Shown here piece by piece: positions 8,407 through 11,558 of a stretch of DNA of 11,558 nt (position 1 is the first letter of the stretch; each line of letters opens with the position of its first letter). The notes under the pieces were generated by a model. The model ran no database searches. It saw nothing but the letters and a program-made list of their open reading frames with translations, and was not told the DNA's origin. Source of the DNA: Cephalothrix simula (taxonomy: Eukaryota; Nemertea; Palaeonemertea; Archinemertea; Cephalotrichidae); assembly GCA_035591015.1 (NCBI GenBank), contig JAXIUW010198065.1:8801-20358 (forward strand), read 5' to 3'. The position numbers and the translations under genes were made by a program.

Positions 8407-8575
8407 AACAAAATTTGTGGAGCTATCCCGATGGTTTTTCAGTGCCCCATTCAGGAGCTACGGGATGTACGTGCCGGTGATTCAACGACGTTTGGGGGCG
8501 CACGTCGGTTCCTCCTCCAAAGAGCTAACCCTTTGTGGCCGAGGTATGTCTCATGTAGAGGCGAAGGGCCTATAC
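8407..8575 (+). other. G+C-rich exon-like or element-like island, unidentified
   Basis: About 170 bp of balanced to G+C-rich sequence with several CpGs sits in A+T-rich DNA, with CA/TA-rich stretches on both sides. On the plus strand an acceptor-like GGTTTTTCAG ends at 8442 and a donor-like GAG|GTATGT begins at 8544, enclosing 101 nt that is open in two frames. One frame reads PIQELRDVRAGDSTTF, faintly like the first strands of an immunoglobulin I-set domain, but the expected Cys/Trp pattern does not follow. It could be a decayed exon copy, a transposon fragment or a true exon of another gene. I do not recognise it. Confidence 0.35.
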
Positions 8576-8804
8576 ATTACATACACACATATACATTAAA
8601 AATTCCCGTGAAAATCGCATTCTAAAAACTTGTTTTTTTTACTTTTGGGCGCTGTCGGCCAAAAATGATAAACTTACGAAATTGGTGAAATAGCCTTTAC
8701 ACTAGTTTTTGGCGAGTGTTTTGTAATTTTGAAGATGAAGATTTTTGGCTATTAGTTCGTCCAGTAGTCCATATTAGTTTGAACACATACATTTCATGAA
8801 ATAT

Positions 8805-9045
8805 TAAGCAGAAATAAGCGAAAATTATGAAAATTTTTGGATTTTTAGAAATTTTGAGGAATCCTATACCAAAATCACAACACATAATTTTATAAGCAGT
8901 AAATAAGCGGAAATTTTGAAATTCCTGGATTTTGATAAATTAATAGGATTTATGATGCCAAAATCACAACACATCAAAATTTCTGGTTTTTTGGAAATTT
9001 TGAGAAATCCAATCATGGATGATACCAAAATCGATTTTGATGATA
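8805..9045. repeat. Degenerate 88-bp tandem repeat, about 2.7 copies
   Basis: TAAGCAG followed by AAATAAGCG begins at 8805 and again at 8893. The block CCAAAATCACAACACAT occurs at 8869 and 8958, giving a period of 88-89 bp. A third, shortened copy runs from about 8975 to CCAAAATC at 9025, and all share an AAATTTTGA core. The array is noncoding and A+T-rich and lies in the probable 5' intron. It looks like an old minisatellite. Confidence 0.75.
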
Positions 9046-9082
9046 CTTAATGCAATCATATTATACATGATATCTCCTATAA

Positions 9083-9113
9083 CATAAGTTAATCAGTATC
9101 TGATTAACTTATG
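9083..9113. repeat. Perfect hairpin, 14-bp stem, 3-nt loop
   Basis: CATAAGTTAATCAG (9083-9096) and CTGATTAACTTATG (9100-9113) are exact reverse complements around the loop TAT. The pairing stops cleanly at both ends, and CCTATAA flanks it as a direct copy on each side (9076-9082 and 9114-9120). It is the strongest small inverted repeat I found. The 7-bp flanking copies could be a target-site duplication, or chance. Confidence 0.9.
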
Positions 9114-9120
9114 CCTATAA

Positions 9121-9638
9121 TGATGTATGTATATTTGTCATGAAATGATCTGAAATTGATCTATATCATTATGATTTTATCATATGCGTGTTGATTTGAA
9201 CCTAATAAACAAACTTCAATATGGAATCAATAAATTCCTAGAAGGTATCATGATATTTACATAAGATTTACCTTCATGAACTTACCAAATAAATTATAAG
9301 TGAAAAACATTATAAAACTATCTGTTTTAATCAAGTCGAATTCTCAAAACGTCGTATAATCCAAGAAAGCTACCAGCTAAGCTAATGACTATCTATATGA
9401 CATTTCATGCTTTTATGCAACTTTCTAAAAACGCTAAGTCATGACAGAATTTAGGATTTCGAAAAATCCCAAATTATTCCCCATTGCTCATCAAAAAATA
9501 TATCAAGTGTTTTTTATCAATTCAAAATCTCAACTGATGTGATACAGTATGACATTTAGCAACACAAAGGCCTTTGTTCGCCCATTTTTAAATTTCTAAA
9601 TATAGCAATTTAATCCAATAAAAATTACCCCAGACTAA
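9121..9638. other. A+T-rich stretch with nothing recognisable
   Basis: No open frame of note, no tandem repeat and no RNA gene. Probable intron or intergenic DNA. An ACTTAC at about 9286-9291 would read GTAAGT on the minus strand and is a possible splice donor for the brat-sense transcript. Confidence 0.5.
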
Positions 9639-9759
9639 CACGTGACAATGGTAAGAATTATTGATTTTTACCGTTGAGTCACATGTGATAACAACTGTAA
9701 ACATGTGCATTTATCATATACATATTATATATGTTATATTGGACAAAGATTACCACGTG
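9639..9759. promoter_or_regulatory. Cluster of E-box-like sites
   Basis: CACGTG occurs at 9639-9644 and 9754-9759, and CACATGTG at 9680-9687, within about 120 bp. The first and second also form the arms of an imperfect inverted repeat (CACGTGAC...GTCACATGTG). CANNTG sites bind bHLH factors in general. Whether this cluster is functional is unknown, and a lone CACGTG at 3653-3658 shows that such sites also occur elsewhere here. Confidence 0.25.
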
Positions 9760-9920
9760 TGGGCGATAGCAAACAGGACAAATAGTCATAGCCACTAAAT
9801 TCCGAATTTTCGAACCCAATTAATTTGGGTGAGTAACTAATAATTTCAACGTAAATTTTCGAAAACTGAATCCAAAGTTGACTAATGTTTCGAAACCTTT
9901 TGTAAAGTTGAACCAAAAAT

Positions 9921-9966
9921 TGGAAATGACATTTCCAAAAGATAGGAAATGACATTTCCAAAAGAT
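9921..9966. repeat. Duplicated palindrome, 23-bp period
   Basis: TGGAAATGACATTTCCA (9921-9937) is a palindrome with 8-bp arms around a central A. The 22-bp unit 9922-9943 is repeated without change at 9945-9966, with one base between, so two identical dyads lie side by side. It resembles a paired binding site for a dimeric factor or a small slippage duplication. Confidence 0.85.
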
Positions 9967-10712
9967 CGAGGTCCAAAATATGTGAAAAACGAAACGAAAT
10001 AAAACGATGAAATAATATGAAATATAAAATTTAAAATGTCACAAAAACTTAATTTTGTCAACGAATAAATCTTATGAATACTATCATAATATATAATTAA
10101 TATATTTACCATCATATGAGGTCTCAAATCCAAAAAGAATGTCAGCCATTGCAGGCATTGTCGACAGTAACTTAATCCAAACCTGATTGTGACAGGTGGT
10201 TATAGGAACGGTTCGTGCAACTATACTGAATGAATAACGGGAGCCTTTTTCCTTTTTACTAATACTAAAACCCTGGTTGAATCAGAAAGCGTCGACTTTG
10301 GCAGGTGAATAACATAAAATGATTCATGAATCCCAGACTCCGCTCTGAATCATCATAGACTGGTACCCAAAATAATCAATAAAGCTAGGATGCAAGGGAT
10401 GCTGGTATAAAATGTGAACAAAGGATCCAAGGGGGTTTAGAAACTTCTGAGTGACATTGTAAATTAAATGTACAAGCTGTTACTGAAATGTTACTAATAC
10501 ATCATATTTTATTCAAAACTAAATAAAAGGGTGAATAATCAATTTTAAGGGAAGAAAAGAAAGTTTAGACTATCAAAATTAAAATATAATACAGACGACA
10601 TTTGTGACATTAATAAAATTAATAAAATTATAAGAAAATAAATAATTAATCTCAAATGTATAAAATTAGTTTTTTCATGAATAAGAATAATCAACGAGGC
10701 GAAGCCGAGTGA
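9967..10712. other. Noncoding stretch, mixed composition
   Basis: The part at about 10140-10440 is less A+T-rich than its surroundings and holds small dyads (TGTCGACA at 10159-10166, GATTCATGAATC at 10321-10332). I see no convincing reading frame or RNA gene. The rest is A+T-rich, with a short AATAAAATT tandem near 10612-10630. On the present model it belongs to the brat 5' intron. Confidence 0.45.
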
Positions 10713-10718
10713 ACTTAC
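10713..10718 (-). promoter_or_regulatory. Candidate brat 5' splice donor GTAAGT
   Basis: The plus strand reads ACTTAC, so the minus strand reads ATGATGA|GTAAGT, a good metazoan donor. It lies downstream, in the brat sense, of the G-rich/GAGA block and upstream of the acceptor at 7450, which would give an intron of about 3.3 kb. Other GTAAGT sites exist near 9286 and 8675, so the choice is tentative. Confidence 0.25.
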
Positions 10719-10904
10719 TCATCATTAAGTAACTTCTCATTGTGTTCTAAAATCTAAAATATTTAGATCACACCTGAGTGCCAATTAAAATGGTTCAAAA
10801 CAAAAGAATTATCTAAATAAGAGAAGACTAAACAATAATTCAGAATTTTTTTCAACGAAATAAGAGTTAACTTTTACTTGGTAATGTACCGGTCATTGAA
10901 ATGT

Positions 10905-11002
10905 CCCAACAGGGGAGGGCCAGGTTGGGCGGGGCTGCTATGTTGCTAAAATACCGCTGCCCCCAGGGGGTGGGGACAAATTCATCATTCGTTAGAGAGA
11001 GA
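10905..11002 (-). promoter_or_regulatory. G-rich block plus GAGA run, possible brat promoter region
   Basis: G-tracts at 10912-10915, 10917-10919, 10927-10929, 10931-10934, 10966-10970 and 10972-10975 stand out in A+T-rich DNA. The minus strand includes an Sp1-like CCCCGCCC. An AGAGAGAGA run at 10994-11002 resembles a GAGA-factor site, common at arthropod promoters. A dyad CCCCCAGGGGG is at 10960-10970. Position and orientation fit a promoter for leftward brat transcription, but no TATA box or initiator was established. Confidence 0.25.
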
Positions 11003-11299
11003 CTTAAGTTTGCTTTTAAAGCTGAATATAATAATGCAGCACAATTAGTATTAGGAAGTGAAGTGAAAAAATACTAGTAAATATATAACAACTTCTAAAA
11101 ATATCACAAATGAATTGAAAATGAGAATGAAAATGATATAGCTTGACAGGACAAGTGCAAACCTCACGTCATTTCACAAAGCATTTTGCGTCTATGCAAA
11201 TGCATGCATGTCATCAAATCAAAAGTCACCGAAAAGAAGCTTTCAGGGAGTCTTTGAAAAAATTGCCATACACGGGTAGTATAAAACTGAAAATCCGGT
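11003..11299. other. Noncoding stretch, nothing recognisable
   Basis: A+T-rich sequence upstream of the G-rich block. Overlapping short open frames on both strands begin here and run into the C-rich block. Neither has a recognisable domain, so I do not call a gene. Confidence 0.45.
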
Positions 11300-11362
11300 T
11301 GGGGGACTCCCACCCCCGACCCCCAAAATTCCACTTTCCTGTCTTTCAGCACCCCACCCCCC
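11300..11362. other. C-rich block (G-rich on the minus strand)
   Basis: C-tracts at 11309-11311, 11313-11317, 11320-11324, 11352-11355 and 11357-11362, with a GGGGG at 11301-11305 able to pair with the second tract. The minus strand has five G-tracts, but a 27-nt gap separates them into groups of three and two, so any quadruplex would need a long loop. Function is unknown. Confidence 0.55.
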
Positions 11363-11558
11363 AAAAATTTTCAATTTATTCAAAAAATGTATCAGTTTTT
11401 TCCAAGTAGATTTTTTTTGAAATCTTAGAAACTTCAACTGGGGTTATATACATGTATAGACAGGTCTGAGGGCAAAAAAATTGACACCAGGGGTGTGTCT
11501 ATCTTTCCTCATCGGTTTCTAGGGTAATTTTGTCCGCTGAATCCGAATCCGCCGTATA
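11363..11558. other. Right-edge noncoding stretch
   Basis: No gene is seen before the window ends. A small dyad, GACACC followed by GGTGTG around AGGG, lies near 11482-11497. The last 50 bases are less A+T-rich and may lead into another feature outside the window. Confidence 0.4.

Noticed and set aside
8450-8500. tRNA-derived SINE promoter (A-box and B-box-like words on the minus strand)
   Set aside because: The B-box-like word precedes the A-box-like word, which is the wrong order, and no cloverleaf can be folded by eye.
11143-11437. Open frames of 88, 66 and 64 codons around the C-rich block
   Set aside because: Three overlapping frames on both strands are open only because C/G-rich DNA lacks stops; none resembles a known protein or transposase.

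Overview
The window looks like nuclear DNA from an arthropod, probably a hexapod that is not a higher fly. Most of it is A+T-rich DNA without genes: poly-A and poly-T runs, short tandem repeats and many small inverted repeats. It holds one clear protein-coding gene, on the minus strand at 5102-7408. The gene uses the standard genetic code, has an intron-like acceptor just upstream of its start, and encodes a 768-residue TRIM-NHL protein. I recognise it as the orthologue of Drosophila brain tumor (brat), because the C-terminal six-bladed NHL propeller is nearly colinear with the fly protein. Unlike fly Brat as I know it, this protein has a complete C3HC4 RING finger before its two B-boxes. The species cannot be fixed from the sequence; a springtail or another non-dipteran hexapod is only a guess.

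Layout. From 1 to about 5101 lies DNA without a supported gene, downstream of brat. Its right-hand part must include the brat 3' UTR, and the first AATAAA on the transcribed strand is at 4314-4309. This block holds two arrays of one 11-bp repeat (3-57 and 857-1008), a 31-bp tandem duplication (1710-1771), several hairpins and small direct repeats. From 5102 to 7408 is the uninterrupted brat coding exon, which extends to a good 3' splice site at 7451/7450. From 7475 to 11558 is upstream DNA, probably a 5' UTR intron followed by promoter or intergenic sequence. It contains a G+C-rich exon-like island (8407-8575), an 88-bp degenerate tandem repeat (8805-9045), a strong 14-bp-stem hairpin (9083-9113), a duplicated palindrome (9921-9966), a G-rich block with a canonical G-quadruplex pattern (10912-10975) beside a GAGA run, and a C-rich block (11300-11362).

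Working model (inference). brat is transcribed leftward from a start near the G-rich/GAGA block around 10.9-11.0 kb. A non-coding first exon would be spliced from a donor such as GTAAGT at 10718-10713 to the acceptor at 7450, and the message would end in a long A/U-rich 3' UTR. I found no multi-gene system, no mobile element with recognisable coding sequence, no CRISPR and no RNA gene. The most interesting points are the RING-bearing Brat architecture and a few unexplained structured non-coding blocks.
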